Shown here: piece by piece, positions 15,748-24,311 of the stretch
Numbering within the stretch: position 1 is the stretch's first letter
Layout: every line of letters starts with the position of its first letter
Origin: Chryseobacterium jejuense
GTDB lineage: Bacteria; Bacteroidota; Bacteroidia; Flavobacteriales; Weeksellaceae
Assembly (NCBI RefSeq): GCF_017877355.1
Contig: NZ_JAGIPR010000008.1
Location: 124,001-188,000, forward strand
Direction: 5' to 3'
DNA length: 64,000 nt
Made by a program: the position numbers and the translations under genes
Notes under the pieces: generated by a model
Database searches by the model: none
What the model was told of the DNA's origin: nothing
The model's input: only the letters and a program-made list of their open reading frames with translations

Positions 15748-16992
15748 TTAAGGCAGTTTCCTTAAGTAGGAAAAGAAAAAAAACAGAAAACCCAACCCTG
15801 AAATAAGCAGTGTTGCGGTCATTGCAATTCCCATCCCAATAGCACCATAAGCAGGAACCAATAGATAGGCAAGCACCGCCAAAAATATAAGAGAACCACT
15901 GCTGAGCCATGTATTAATCTCAACCTTCCCTACTGCAGGTAAAAGGTTTCCATACAAATTTCTGGTTAGCATTCCTAATGTAAAGCCCACTGATAAAATC
16001 ATAAATAGTGTCGTGTTCTCTACATAAGCGTCTCCAAAAAAGAGAATAATAATGTACTTTTTAAATAGATAAAAGAAAAGCAGGATGCCCAGGCAAATGG
16101 GAATGAAAAATTTATTAAAATTCACCACATAGGACTGCAGGAACTTCTTATCCTTAAAATTCTTTGAAAGAACCGGGAAGTCACTCTGTAAAAAACTGGT
16201 CGCTAAAAATATGATATTAGAAGGAATCAGGATAGCTGTTCTGTAATTGGCAACAGCATTCTCATTCATCATAAATCCAAGTAACAGGATATCCAACGAA
16301 TACAGAGCATCAGATGTAAGTGATGTAAGTGCTGTAAAAATTCCATATCTCCACATTTCTTTATAATTCTTAAGCTTAAATGCCTCATGAGAATAAATAT
16401 CTTTCTTTAGCCATAGTAAAGATAAATACGGTGCAATACTGATGGCGATAAGATAACCGTAAAATTTAAAGAAGTAAGTAAGAACTAAAATCAACAATAA
16501 TCCGCCGATATTTACAACATTATTGATTCTCGCGAATATCTGATTACTCCCCATAATTCTATAAAAAACCTGAATATGATTGAGGAAATAAAACCCTCCA
16601 AGCCTTACAGCACAGGCAATAAAAATAATGAATATATCTTCATACTTATGAAAATAGAAGATAGAAGCACTCAGAAACAGGATAATAAGGATCAGCTCGA
16701 AAAGAATTCCTTTGAAAAAAAAGTAAGATGAGATTTTTAATTTCTCTTCTTTATCGGATGAAATAGATCCGAAACGCATTAAACTCTGGCTGCTTCCAAA
16801 ACCAGTAAACGGAGCAAAAATAGTGAGAACAGAAAGAACAATACTTAAAATCCCAAACTCGTTTTCAGGCAACATCCTGATAATCAATAAAGATCCTAGA
16901 AAACTACTGATTTTAGCAATAAGAAACGAAAAGAAAACATGATGTCCACTATTACTGAAAAAATTTCTTAAAAAATCTCTCAGGCTTTTCAC
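15748..16992 (-). CDS. Polysaccharide flippase (MOP superfamily, Wzx-like)
   Basis: A 414-residue inner-membrane protein with about 12 hydrophobic helices. The start (HHVFFSFLIAKISSFLGSLL and MLPENEFGILSIVLS) is typical of oligosaccharide flippases, which move lipid-linked sugar units across the inner membrane. It overlaps the upstream glycosyltransferase gene by 4 bases, so the two are coupled. The substrate cannot be told from sequence. Together with the GT4 enzyme and the nearby FkbM methyltransferase it suggests a small surface-glycan locus. Confidence 0.88.
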   Translation of the reverse strand: MKSLRDFLRNFFSNSGHHVFFSFLIAKISSFLGSLLIIRMLPENEFGILSIVLSVLTIFAPFTGFGSSQSLMRFGSISSDKEEKLKISSYFFFKGILFELILIILFLSASIFYFHKYEDIFIIFIACAVRLGGFYFLNHIQVFYRIMGSNQIFARINNVVNIGGLLLILVLTYFFKFYGYLIAISIAPYLSLLWLKKDIYSHEAFKLKNYKEMWRYGIFTALTSLTSDALYSLDILLLGFMMNENAVANYRTAILIPSNIIFLATSFLQSDFPVLSKNFKDKKFLQSYVVNFNKFFIPICLGILLFFYLFKKYIIILFFGDAYVENTTLFMILSVGFTLGMLTRNLYGNLLPAVGKVEINTWLSSGSLIFLAVLAYLLVPAYGAIGMGIAMTATLLISGLGFLFFFFSYLRKLP

Positions 16993-18137
16993 AGGATACT
17001 ATTTTTAGAAATAACTTCATCATAAACTGCTGTAAACTGTTCGGCTATAGCCTTTCGGGAATATTTATCAACACAAAAATTCCTGATTTCTATTTCACTT
17101 TTAAAGACATATTCCTGTTGGCAAACTTTCTCCAAAATATGGTAAAGCTGATCAGTATTATCTTTTTCAACTCCAATTCCTAAGCCTTTTATGATAAATT
17201 CTGCGGCTCCTCCCACCATGGTTGAGATCACAGGCTTTCCACACGCATAGGATTCCAGAATGACACATCCCTGAGTTTCATTTTCACTGAATAAGATAAA
17301 ATAATCTGAGTTTTGCATTTTTTCAGCAACTTCAGCATAACTTATGGCGCCAAAAACGTGTATATATTCTTCTGCAGATAGGCTTCTAACTAATGCCAGT
17401 AAAGATTCAGAATCTCCATCTCCTCCTATTTCCAAACTTACCTGATATCCGTTTTTGCGTAACAAATGGACAGCATTAATGATATCTTTAGGTCTTTTAC
17501 GGGGAATCAAACTTGATACATGAAGAAACTTTATCTGTTCTGAATCCTTATTTTTAGGCCTAATGGTAAAAATATCAGTATCTACCACATTCGAAATAAC
17601 TTTCATTGGTGTGGTGATTCCCAGGTGTGTCAGGCTGTCTTTTAGGTTGTAGCTAACCGGTAAAATATATCCGGCGTGTTTTGCAATATATTTTGCAATA
17701 CGTTTAATATTACCTGATGTTTCGGACAGATTCTGCTTCTGTAAAGCTGTCCAGTGCTCTGTAACTACAAATGGAATTTTAAATTTCTTTTTCAGATAAA
17801 CAGCAAACAACATATTGTTATGCAATACATTAGCATGAACAAGATCCGGCATATTCAGTTTAGCAAACCCATTTAAATAGGCTCTCATTCTTCTTAAAAA
17901 GTTCTGAACCGGATTTTTTGAGTTTTTATAATAAATGATTAAGGTTCTGATATCATTAATCATTCTGTCATCATAAACATATAGCTCTTCCTGCTCAAAA
18001 TTACCAATAGCATGCAGTATTTCAACATCACATGATAATGAAACGGCTTCCGCGTGCCGTTGCACAAAATTGCCATTGGTAGGCTCTAATCTGTTAGGAA
18101 ACCATGACGAGATGAAGAGTATCTTTTTTCTTTTCAA
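16989..18137 (-). CDS. Glycosyltransferase family 4
   Basis: A 382-residue GT-B fold enzyme. The N-terminal domain begins KKILFISSWFPNRLEPTNGNFVQRHAEAVS, typical of GT4; the C-terminal domain holds the nucleotide-sugar site with LHVSSLIPRKRPKDI and the E-x7-E-type segment SENETQGCVILESYACGKPV. It would add a sugar from an NDP-sugar to a lipid-linked acceptor on the cytosolic side. It overlaps the flippase gene by 4 bases. Donor and acceptor are unknown. Confidence 0.92.
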   Translation of the reverse strand: MKRKKILFISSWFPNRLEPTNGNFVQRHAEAVSLSCDVEILHAIGNFEQEELYVYDDRMINDIRTLIIYYKNSKNPVQNFLRRMRAYLNGFAKLNMPDLVHANVLHNNMLFAVYLKKKFKIPFVVTEHWTALQKQNLSETSGNIKRIAKYIAKHAGYILPVSYNLKDSLTHLGITTPMKVISNVVDTDIFTIRPKNKDSEQIKFLHVSSLIPRKRPKDIINAVHLLRKNGYQVSLEIGGDGDSESLLALVRSLSAEEYIHVFGAISYAEVAEKMQNSDYFILFSENETQGCVILESYACGKPVISTMVGGAAEFIIKGLGIGVEKDNTDQLYHILEKVCQQEYVFKSEIEIRNFCVDKYSRKAIAEQFTAVYDEVISKNSIL

Positions 18138-18267
18138 AATGTTATTAAGTTGTATCTGTGTTTGGCTATTAATGCAAACAACATCGCTGCAAACAATGGT
18201 TAAAGGTAATAAATTTCCCTCTTTTATCCGAACTGTTCAGAATATCAAAATATCTATACTTCCGGGC

Positions 18268-18296
18268 ATAAAAAAAGGACGAAATATATCATCCTT
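18268..18296 (-). terminator. Terminator after the 162-aa conserved gene
   Basis: On the minus strand AAGGATG (18290-18296) pairs with CGTCCTT (18275-18281) and is followed by a T-run, 25 bases after the stop of the gene at 18321-18809. Confidence 0.6.
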
Positions 18297-18320
18297 ATGT
18301 TATTGTTGATTATAAAATAC

Positions 18321-18809
18321 TTAACTGATACCTCCAGCCCAGCTTTTCTCCAATGGAAGAAGAAAATGGCTTAAAAAATCAAGATAGGTATTTTTAGAAA
18401 AGTCAAAAACTTCAATATCTTTAGACAATTCACCATTTCTTAATTTGTTCTTGAAATCAAGAAGTTTTAATGTTTTCACTTCTCCGTTTTCTACAAAGCT
18501 GGCTTTCATTCTGTCAAATAATCCCAACTGATACTCTTCATCAATTTCTCTCATCACCTTTCCTAAAGCATCAATACTGCATCCTGATGCCATTTCTTTC
18601 TCTTCATCAACACATACAATAATGAATTGATTTTTTTCAATTTTAAATGATGAAGAAAGTGGCTTTCCATGAGCAGCCCAAGTGGCCAGGAAATCAAATA
18701 GTCTTTCCGTGATGGCCTTTGCTTCTTTAGTTTCAAATGGTCTTGAAGCCGGATATATAATGACTCTGTAGTCGTTTGTTTCTACAACGTTTGATTCTTC
18801 AATTTTCAT
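18321..18809 (-). CDS. Conserved Bacteroidota protein often mislabelled ABC transporter ATPase
   Basis: A 162-residue soluble protein. Motifs such as RVIIYPASRPF, FLATWAAHGKPLSSSF and SGCSIDALGKVMREI match a widespread Bacteroidota family commonly labelled ABC transporter ATPase. No Walker A, Walker B or ABC signature is present, so that label should not be trusted. Function unknown. It stands alone between two terminator-like regions, not clearly in an operon with the glycan genes. Confidence 0.82.
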   Translation of the reverse strand: MKIEESNVVETNDYRVIIYPASRPFETKEAKAITERLFDFLATWAAHGKPLSSSFKIEKNQFIIVCVDEEKEMASGCSIDALGKVMREIDEEYQLGLFDRMKASFVENGEVKTLKLLDFKNKLRNGELSKDIEVFDFSKNTYLDFLSHFLLPLEKSWAGGIS

Positions 18810-18891
18810 ATCTAATCAATTTAGAGGATAAAATTACGATTTTTTATTCAGACAGAATGTGACTTATATCCTATAACTGTATTCTTCCCTG

Positions 18892-19707
18892 TTAAAGACA
18901 TTCAAATACGGCATTGTAAGAGTTCTCATTCCTACTCAATACTTTTGTCTGGGAATAGCCCTTATCAAGCAGTAAACGAATTAGTTCCTCTTCACTGTGA
19001 TCTGAGTTTTTCAACGCAATATTGTTTATTTCTATGATAATTTTAGGTTGATAATGAGCAAGAATTTCCTGCATTCCTTGTAATGCTGAAAACTCACCGC
19101 CTTCAATATCTATTTTAATAAGATCAATCTTTGTAATCTGTTGATTTTTCACATATTCATCCAGAATAATACTTTTTACCTTCTCTTTTGCAGTGAAATT
19201 CTTAAGATAAGACGAAGCCATTCCTACATTCCCATAACTTTCGTTGTATAAAATTTCAATATAATCATTGTTATCCGAAACAGCCAGATGCTCCAGAATC
19301 ACATTGTTGAAATGATTAATAGAAAGATGCTGAAAGAATTTTTCATAATTAGGTTTAAAGGCTTCAAAAGCATACACTCTGCCCTCTTTTCCAACAATTG
19401 TAGATGCATTTAATGAAAATATGCCAATATTTCCTCCTACATCTATGAAGGTATCTCCATCCTTCAAAACAGAATACACATAGTCTATCTCATTCTTTTC
19501 ATAATCTCCTATAAAATAAAGCTGCTGTTGAATCCAATCACCGAGATCTAAATTAAGTTGTATAGAATCTCTATAAACAATATTTTTCTGTACTCCATCA
19601 AAAAGATGGTATGGATTGAAAATATACTTGTGAAAAGTAAAATATTTTTGTCTGAAAAAAGGGATGCTTAAAATAATTTTAAAAAATGAAGCTAGAAGAC
19701 TTCTCAT
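18892..19707 (-). CDS. FkbM family methyltransferase
   Basis: An SAM-dependent methyltransferase of 272 residues from the start chosen. It shows the SAM-binding FIDVGGNIGIFSLNAS, the acidic loop YAFEAFKPN, and the FkbM signature IDLIKIDIEGGEFSALQGM. FkbM enzymes O-methylate sugars or polyketides; next to flippase and glycosyltransferase genes a sugar substrate is likely. I chose ATG at 19707 (MRSLLASFFK) because the 41 codons before it, up to 19830, look like untranslated DNA (Cys/Lys/Tyr-rich, no domain). The longer start remains possible. Confidence 0.87.
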   Translation of the reverse strand: MRSLLASFFKIILSIPFFRQKYFTFHKYIFNPYHLFDGVQKNIVYRDSIQLNLDLGDWIQQQLYFIGDYEKNEIDYVYSVLKDGDTFIDVGGNIGIFSLNASTIVGKEGRVYAFEAFKPNYEKFFQHLSINHFNNVILEHLAVSDNNDYIEILYNESYGNVGMASSYLKNFTAKEKVKSIILDEYVKNQQITKIDLIKIDIEGGEFSALQGMQEILAHYQPKIIIEINNIALKNSDHSEEELIRLLLDKGYSQTKVLSRNENSYNAVFECL

Positions 19708-19851
19708 ACTAGTTTTATCTGTCTGCAATATACAGCATTTTGAATAAAAAAACCGGGATTGTTTTTGAAGTTTATAATTCGATATTATACATTTGCTTTT
19801 ACAATAAATAGTAACCAATAATAACTTCAACTCCTTTTCTTAAAGATAAAA

Positions 19852-20988
19852 TTACGCAATTTTTGAGAGTCTAGAATTATTATATTTTTGACTCAATACA
19901 TAAAGAATCATAATAAAAATAGGGAAGATAAACGGAAAGAAAAGTCTTAAGTCTGCCGATTGCGGAAAGAAAAAGAATTTGATGTACACATTCCCAAGAA
20001 AAAGAACCGAAATCATTCTTACCCAAGCCTCTTTCGACATCCAAAAAATCAAGCCTATCATGACAGAAACGGCAAGAGTTACTTTTTTAAAAGCAATAAC
20101 TTTACTGTAAACAACCTGTAAATAAGTAGATAAGCTTACATGGGCCGGCTGGGCCGAGATGATAGGTCTTCTATGAATAAATGAGTCATAAAAAAGGTCT
20201 ATCCAACCCGGATAATTATAAAATCTCATGATGAATACATACATTGATAAGATCACAATGCCTTGTACCATAAGAACAATATCAATTTTCTTTTCTGTAA
20301 AGTACTCAAATAAAAAAACGGCACCAAGGTAGGTTAAGGCAAATGTAATATAGTCAGGACGGGTAAAGGTCATGATCAGAAGAAGTAAGAACATACTCCA
20401 TTGTCCCCATTTTTTTATGAGTCCTATCACAAACATTAATATAAACAGAAAAATAAACATATCCGGAGTAGACTCTCCTGACATAAAAGTAATTGTAGGC
20501 ATAAGCATAATCCCAACTGTTAAAAGGGCTGCAAGAATATACTTTTCCGGAAAAAGGATTCTTAAGATATAGAAGATTAATAATCCTGAAATAAAGTAAG
20601 AAATAAGACTGGTAAACAACACAGACATTGGTGGTGAAAGCCCCAGCTTATAAAAAAGGGTAATCACAAGGACATACCCTATTTTTATCTGAAAATAAGG
20701 TAACTGTTCTGTGAAAGACTGTGTATTTTTTGCAAAATATTGTCTGGTTATGACCCAGGGTTTAATCCCTATAAGGTTGTTGTACTGCTCTGCAGAAGCC
20801 TCTTTTTTTATAGATGAGTATGTAAGTTCACGAACTTTATCCGGTGAATCCGGAAGCTCAGTTGTGAACATACTCCCCAGGTATCCCGGCATATCCCAAT
20901 CATATACTCTGTTGTTATAATTCCGATAGGTCAGAAACGCTAGTATGGATATTATGAACAAAAGGGATATACCCCATTTAACCTTCAT
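19852..20988 (-). CDS. Polytopic membrane protein, probable glycan-related (unknown family)
   Basis: A 378-residue protein with an N-terminal anchor, a periplasmic segment of about 80 residues, then eight or nine hydrophobic helices. The layout (early periplasmic loop with YDWDMPGYLG, then repeated helices with charged motifs such as FTRPDY) recalls membrane glycosyltransferases of the GT-C/EpsG type, but I find no diagnostic motif. It lies upstream of the FkbM gene on the same strand. Role in glycan assembly is inference from context. Confidence 0.7.
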   Translation of the reverse strand: MKVKWGISLLFIISILAFLTYRNYNNRVYDWDMPGYLGSMFTTELPDSPDKVRELTYSSIKKEASAEQYNNLIGIKPWVITRQYFAKNTQSFTEQLPYFQIKIGYVLVITLFYKLGLSPPMSVLFTSLISYFISGLLIFYILRILFPEKYILAALLTVGIMLMPTITFMSGESTPDMFIFLFILMFVIGLIKKWGQWSMFLLLLIMTFTRPDYITFALTYLGAVFLFEYFTEKKIDIVLMVQGIVILSMYVFIMRFYNYPGWIDLFYDSFIHRRPIISAQPAHVSLSTYLQVVYSKVIAFKKVTLAVSVMIGLIFWMSKEAWVRMISVLFLGNVYIKFFFFPQSADLRLFFPFIFPIFIMILYVLSQKYNNSRLSKIA

Positions 20989-21020
20989 ACAACAATATTA
21001 CAGTCTGGTGACTGGTAAGA

Positions 21021-21806
21021 TTATAGATCGTCTGCTTCAGCAAGAAGCTCAACGATATCTTTTACTGCAACTTCAGTATTTTTGTTGAAATGTTTTACCC
21101 CATCTGTCATCATCGTATTACAGAACGGACATCCGGTCGCAATCACTTTAGGTTCAAAAGATAAAGCTTCTTCAGTTCTTTCAATATTGATGTCTTTATT
21201 TCCTTTTTCAGGCTCTTTAAACATCTGTGCACCACCAGCTCCACAACAAAGACCATTTGTTCTGCAACGCTTCATCTCTACAAGCTCTGCATCAAGCTTT
21301 TCAAGTAAGATTCTTGGTGCTTCATATTCATCATTTGCACGTCCAAGATAACAAGGATCATGGAAGGTAATCTTTTTACCTTTGAATGCTCCGCCTTCAA
21401 TTTTAAGCCTTCCTTCTTCCATTAAGGTTTTAAGGAATTGAGTGTGATGAACTACTTCAAAGTGACCTCCAAGGCTTGGGTATTCATTTTTAAGGGTATT
21501 GAAACAGTGTGGGCATGCTGTTACAATTTTTTTCACTTCGTAAGCATTCAGAACTTCAATATTGGTAAGGGCCATCATCTGGAAAACGAATTCATTTCCG
21601 GCTCTTTTCGCAGGATCTCCGGTACAGCTTTCTTCCTGTCCCAGCACTGCAAATTCCACCCCTATTTTATTCAATATCTTGCAAAATGCTTTTGTAATTT
21701 TTTTGGCACGGTCGTCAAAACTGCCCGCACATCCAACCCAAAATAAAACTTCCGGTGATTTTCCTTCGGCAGCATATTCTGCCATTGTTTTTATATTGAA
21801 ATCCAT
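21021..21806 (-). CDS. Heterodisulfide-reductase-like Fe-S protein with two CCG domains
   Basis: A 261-residue soluble protein with two cysteine-rich CCG repeats: the first around VGCAGSFDDRA with ESCTGDPAKRAG and TACPHCFNTL, the second around HDPCYLGRANDEYEAPR, LCCGAGGAQMF and TGCPFCNTM. Such domains bind a non-cubane 4Fe-4S cluster in HdrB, GlpC and LldE relatives. It lies just after the gene for a membrane ferredoxin protein on the same strand (90 bases between), and the pair likely forms one membrane-bound electron-transfer complex. Donor and acceptor are unknown. Confidence 0.87.
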   Translation of the reverse strand: MDFNIKTMAEYAAEGKSPEVLFWVGCAGSFDDRAKKITKAFCKILNKIGVEFAVLGQEESCTGDPAKRAGNEFVFQMMALTNIEVLNAYEVKKIVTACPHCFNTLKNEYPSLGGHFEVVHHTQFLKTLMEEGRLKIEGGAFKGKKITFHDPCYLGRANDEYEAPRILLEKLDAELVEMKRCRTNGLCCGAGGAQMFKEPEKGNKDINIERTEEALSFEPKVIATGCPFCNTMMTDGVKHFNKNTEVAVKDIVELLAEADDL

Positions 21807-21822
21807 TTCTTTTAAATTAAAT

Positions 21823-21860
21823 AATGTAACAATCTAGCAATATATCAATGTAACAATCTA
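21823..21860. repeat. Short direct repeat between the two Fe-S genes
   Basis: The 14-base unit AATGTAACAATCTA occurs at 21823-21836 and 21847-21860, period 24, followed by similar degenerate pieces (GATACATTGGTACATT). Similar AT-rich strings look like dispersed intergenic repeats in Flavobacteriia, from memory only. No hairpin strong enough for a terminator. Confidence 0.6.
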
Positions 21861-21896
21861 TTGGTCAATTTTTAAATTGATACATTGGTACATTTA

Positions 21897-23225
21897 TTAA
21901 TCATTGGCCCAGTTAAGGCGGTCTGCCTGGTTATACTGCCAAGGAGCAGCATTGTTCTCCACATTGGTCATCATCAGATTCAGTTCCTGTGGAGCAGCTG
22001 ACTGTTCCATTACCAGGAATCTTCTCATTTCGAAGATAATAGAAAGCGGATCTAACAATACCGGACAAGCCTCGGTACATGCATTACATGTAGTACAAGC
22101 CCAAAGTTCTTCCTTAGTGATATAGTCGTTCAACAGCTTTTTGCCGTCGTCTACAAATTTTCCGTTTTTATCAATGTTTCTTCCTACTTCTTCCAATCTG
22201 TCTCTTGTCTTCATTAAGATCAATCTCGGAGACAGTTTTTTACCTGTAATATTAGCAGGACAAACAGAAGTACAACGTCCACATTCTGTACAGGAATAGG
22301 CATTAAGCAATTGTACCTGATTAAGATCAAAGATATCCTCCGCTCCAAATTTAGAAGGGGCATCTGCTTCAGCTCCTTCTGCCGGCGCAGCATATGGGTC
22401 TGCATTAGGATCCATCATCAACTTGATTTCTTTTGTTACAGATTCAAGATTATTGAATTTTCCTTTTTTATCAAGATTAGCATACCAAGTACTTGGGAAA
22501 GCTAAAATAATGTGTAAATGCTTTGAATAATACAGATAATTCATGAAGAACAGAATTCCTACAAAGTGGAACCACCAGGCTCCTTTTTCTGTAAAATGTA
22601 AAAATCCGTCCCCAAAACCACTGAAAATAGGGCCTAAGATCGTAGAACTAATCGGGAAACTTCCCAATGCAGGCATTACCCCTCTTTGCTGTAGCACCCA
22701 ATCAGCAGCGTTCATTTTAAAGAAAGCCATCATTAAAGCAAATTCAATGATAAGAATCCAATTGGCATCCTGTTTTGGCCATCCGAAAAGTTCTTTCATG
22801 GTTAATCTCTTCACTCCATAGAAGTTTCTTCTGATGAAAAACACCACCACTCCTATCACAACAAGAAGAGCAAGAATTTCTAATGTTGCTGTAAAGAAAC
22901 TGTAGAATCCGTTTCCGAAAACTGAGGCCAGGAAACGATGTGTCCCAAACAGTCCATCAACAATAATTTCAATAAGTTCTATATTGATAATAACAAAACC
23001 AACATACACGAAAAGGTGTAAAATCCCAGCAACAGGACGTTTCACCATCTTACTCTGCCCCATAGCTACTCTAGCCATGGTACTCCAGCGTTCAGATTTT
23101 CTATCGTTTCTGTTGATCTCGTGACCAAGTCTGACATTTCTATAGATCTTTAGCAGGCTTTTGGCAAACAGTCCAAATCCGGCCACTAATAAAATCAGGA
23201 AAATAATGTTATCGATGTACTGCAT
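21897..23225 (-). CDS. Membrane (Fe-S)-binding protein, HdrD/GlpC-like with heme-b-type membrane domain
   Basis: A 442-residue protein. The first ~250 residues contain six or so membrane helices resembling the nitrate-reductase gamma-like cytochrome b domain. The C-terminal part has two 4Fe-4S motifs, CTECGRCTSVCPANITG and CTTCNACTEACPVLLDP. It likely exchanges electrons between a soluble donor and quinone together with the CCG-domain protein downstream. The pair is conserved in Flavobacteria, where the physiological partner is not settled (an ETF-linked role is often assumed). Confidence 0.87.
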   Translation of the reverse strand: MQYIDNIIFLILLVAGFGLFAKSLLKIYRNVRLGHEINRNDRKSERWSTMARVAMGQSKMVKRPVAGILHLFVYVGFVIINIELIEIIVDGLFGTHRFLASVFGNGFYSFFTATLEILALLVVIGVVVFFIRRNFYGVKRLTMKELFGWPKQDANWILIIEFALMMAFFKMNAADWVLQQRGVMPALGSFPISSTILGPIFSGFGDGFLHFTEKGAWWFHFVGILFFMNYLYYSKHLHIILAFPSTWYANLDKKGKFNNLESVTKEIKLMMDPNADPYAAPAEGAEADAPSKFGAEDIFDLNQVQLLNAYSCTECGRCTSVCPANITGKKLSPRLILMKTRDRLEEVGRNIDKNGKFVDDGKKLLNDYITKEELWACTTCNACTEACPVLLDPLSIIFEMRRFLVMEQSAAPQELNLMMTNVENNAAPWQYNQADRLNWAND

Positions 23226-23233
23226 AAGGCGTA

Positions 23234-24184
23234 TTAGTCTTTATTGTTTTTACCGAAAACTGAGAAATTGATATATCTCTTAGGGTTCGCTTTCATATCT
23301 TCAATCAATGAATTCAAGTTAGAAGATGCTGAATTCAGGTTGTTGTATAATTTATCATCCTTCATCAGCTTTCCTAAGCTTCCCTCTCCTTTGTCTATTC
23401 CGCCAATCACCTGATTCAGTTTTCCTACAGTAGCATCAAGGTTGGCAATTGTTGCATTCAATTGCTTTGTATCAATGCTTTGTGCAAGATTTCCGTATTT
23501 ATCCAAGGTTGTCTTGCCACTTTGCATGGTAAGGCTTGCATCGTCCAATACTTTCTGTAGTTTAGGATCATTATGACCTACAAGGCTGTTTACACTTCCT
23601 GCAGTGGTTTCCAATGCTCCTACTGTCTTATTAAGGTTGGATAATAATGCTTTGATTTCTGCTCTGTTCTGAGCATCTACAAGCTGGTTGGCATTCGCCA
23701 TTAAAGAGTCTACTCTATGTAAAACAACCTGTAACTGGTCTTTTACCGGACCTACCTGAGAAGATAAACTTCCCATCATTCCAAGTTTGAAAGCCCCTTT
23801 CAGAGTGTCTCCATCTTTTGCTGTAACTCCACCATAAACCAGATTTACTCTCATTTCTTTACCGGACATTAATCCCGGTTCGAAAATCTCCAGTGATGAG
23901 TTTTTTGAAAATTCGAATTTGTTATCAACTGTAATTTTTACCACAAAACTGATTTTACCATCCTTTGCTGTCTGAGGAATGATCTTATCAACCTGGCCTA
24001 CTTTAAGACCATTAATAGAGACTGCTGAAGATTGCGCGAGGCCTTCTACATTGTCATATTTTGCATAAAAGATATTGTCGGTAGTAAAAAGGCTCTTTCC
24101 TTTCATAAATTGAAACAACACCACAAAGCCTACGATAGCTAGAAGTGCAATCACACCCGCTTTTAATTCTTTACTGAACTTCAC
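23234..24184 (-). CDS. MlaD-family (MCE domain) lipid transport protein
   Basis: A 316-residue protein with one N-terminal membrane helix (about 10-27) and an MCE domain (GLAQSSAVSINGLKVGQVDKI, then FEPGLMSGKEMRVNLVYGG). After the MCE domain comes a long helical tail rich in Asn/Leu/Ser heptads (about 130-300). MlaD proteins form hexameric tunnels that carry phospholipids across the periplasm with the MlaEF ABC transporter. Here mlaEF lies 18 kb away at 41.7-43.3 kb. The gene ends 9 bases upstream of the ferredoxin gene start, so they may be co-transcribed. Confidence 0.88.
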   Translation of the reverse strand: MKFSKELKAGVIALLAIVGFVVLFQFMKGKSLFTTDNIFYAKYDNVEGLAQSSAVSINGLKVGQVDKIIPQTAKDGKISFVVKITVDNKFEFSKNSSLEIFEPGLMSGKEMRVNLVYGGVTAKDGDTLKGAFKLGMMGSLSSQVGPVKDQLQVVLHRVDSLMANANQLVDAQNRAEIKALLSNLNKTVGALETTAGSVNSLVGHNDPKLQKVLDDASLTMQSGKTTLDKYGNLAQSIDTKQLNATIANLDATVGKLNQVIGGIDKGEGSLGKLMKDDKLYNNLNSASSNLNSLIEDMKANPKRYINFSVFGKNNKD

Positions 24185-24263
24185 TTGCTAATTTTTTTCT
24201 AATAAGCAAATATAATACATTTTAAATAAATCTTTTCCTTTATTATTCTGCGTTAAATACAAA

Positions 24264-24290
24264 AAAAGCGACAAAAAAATTGTCGCTTTT
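24264..24290. terminator. Terminator after the PpiD-like gene
   Basis: AAAAGCGACA (24264-24273) pairs perfectly with TGTCGCTTTT (24281-24290) around a seven-base A/T loop. It lies 22 bases past the PpiD stop, flanked by A and T runs in both directions. Confidence 0.75.
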
Positions 24291-24311
24291 ATATTGATAA
24301 ATATGAACCTC

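Noticed and set aside
18070-18309. 79-residue plus-strand frame across the GT4 gene start
   Set aside because: Overlaps the glycosyltransferase start and its promoter region; no recognisable features.
18321-18809. ABC transporter ATPase label for the 162-aa protein
   Set aside because: No Walker A, Walker B or LSGGQ motif; the label is a propagated family name.
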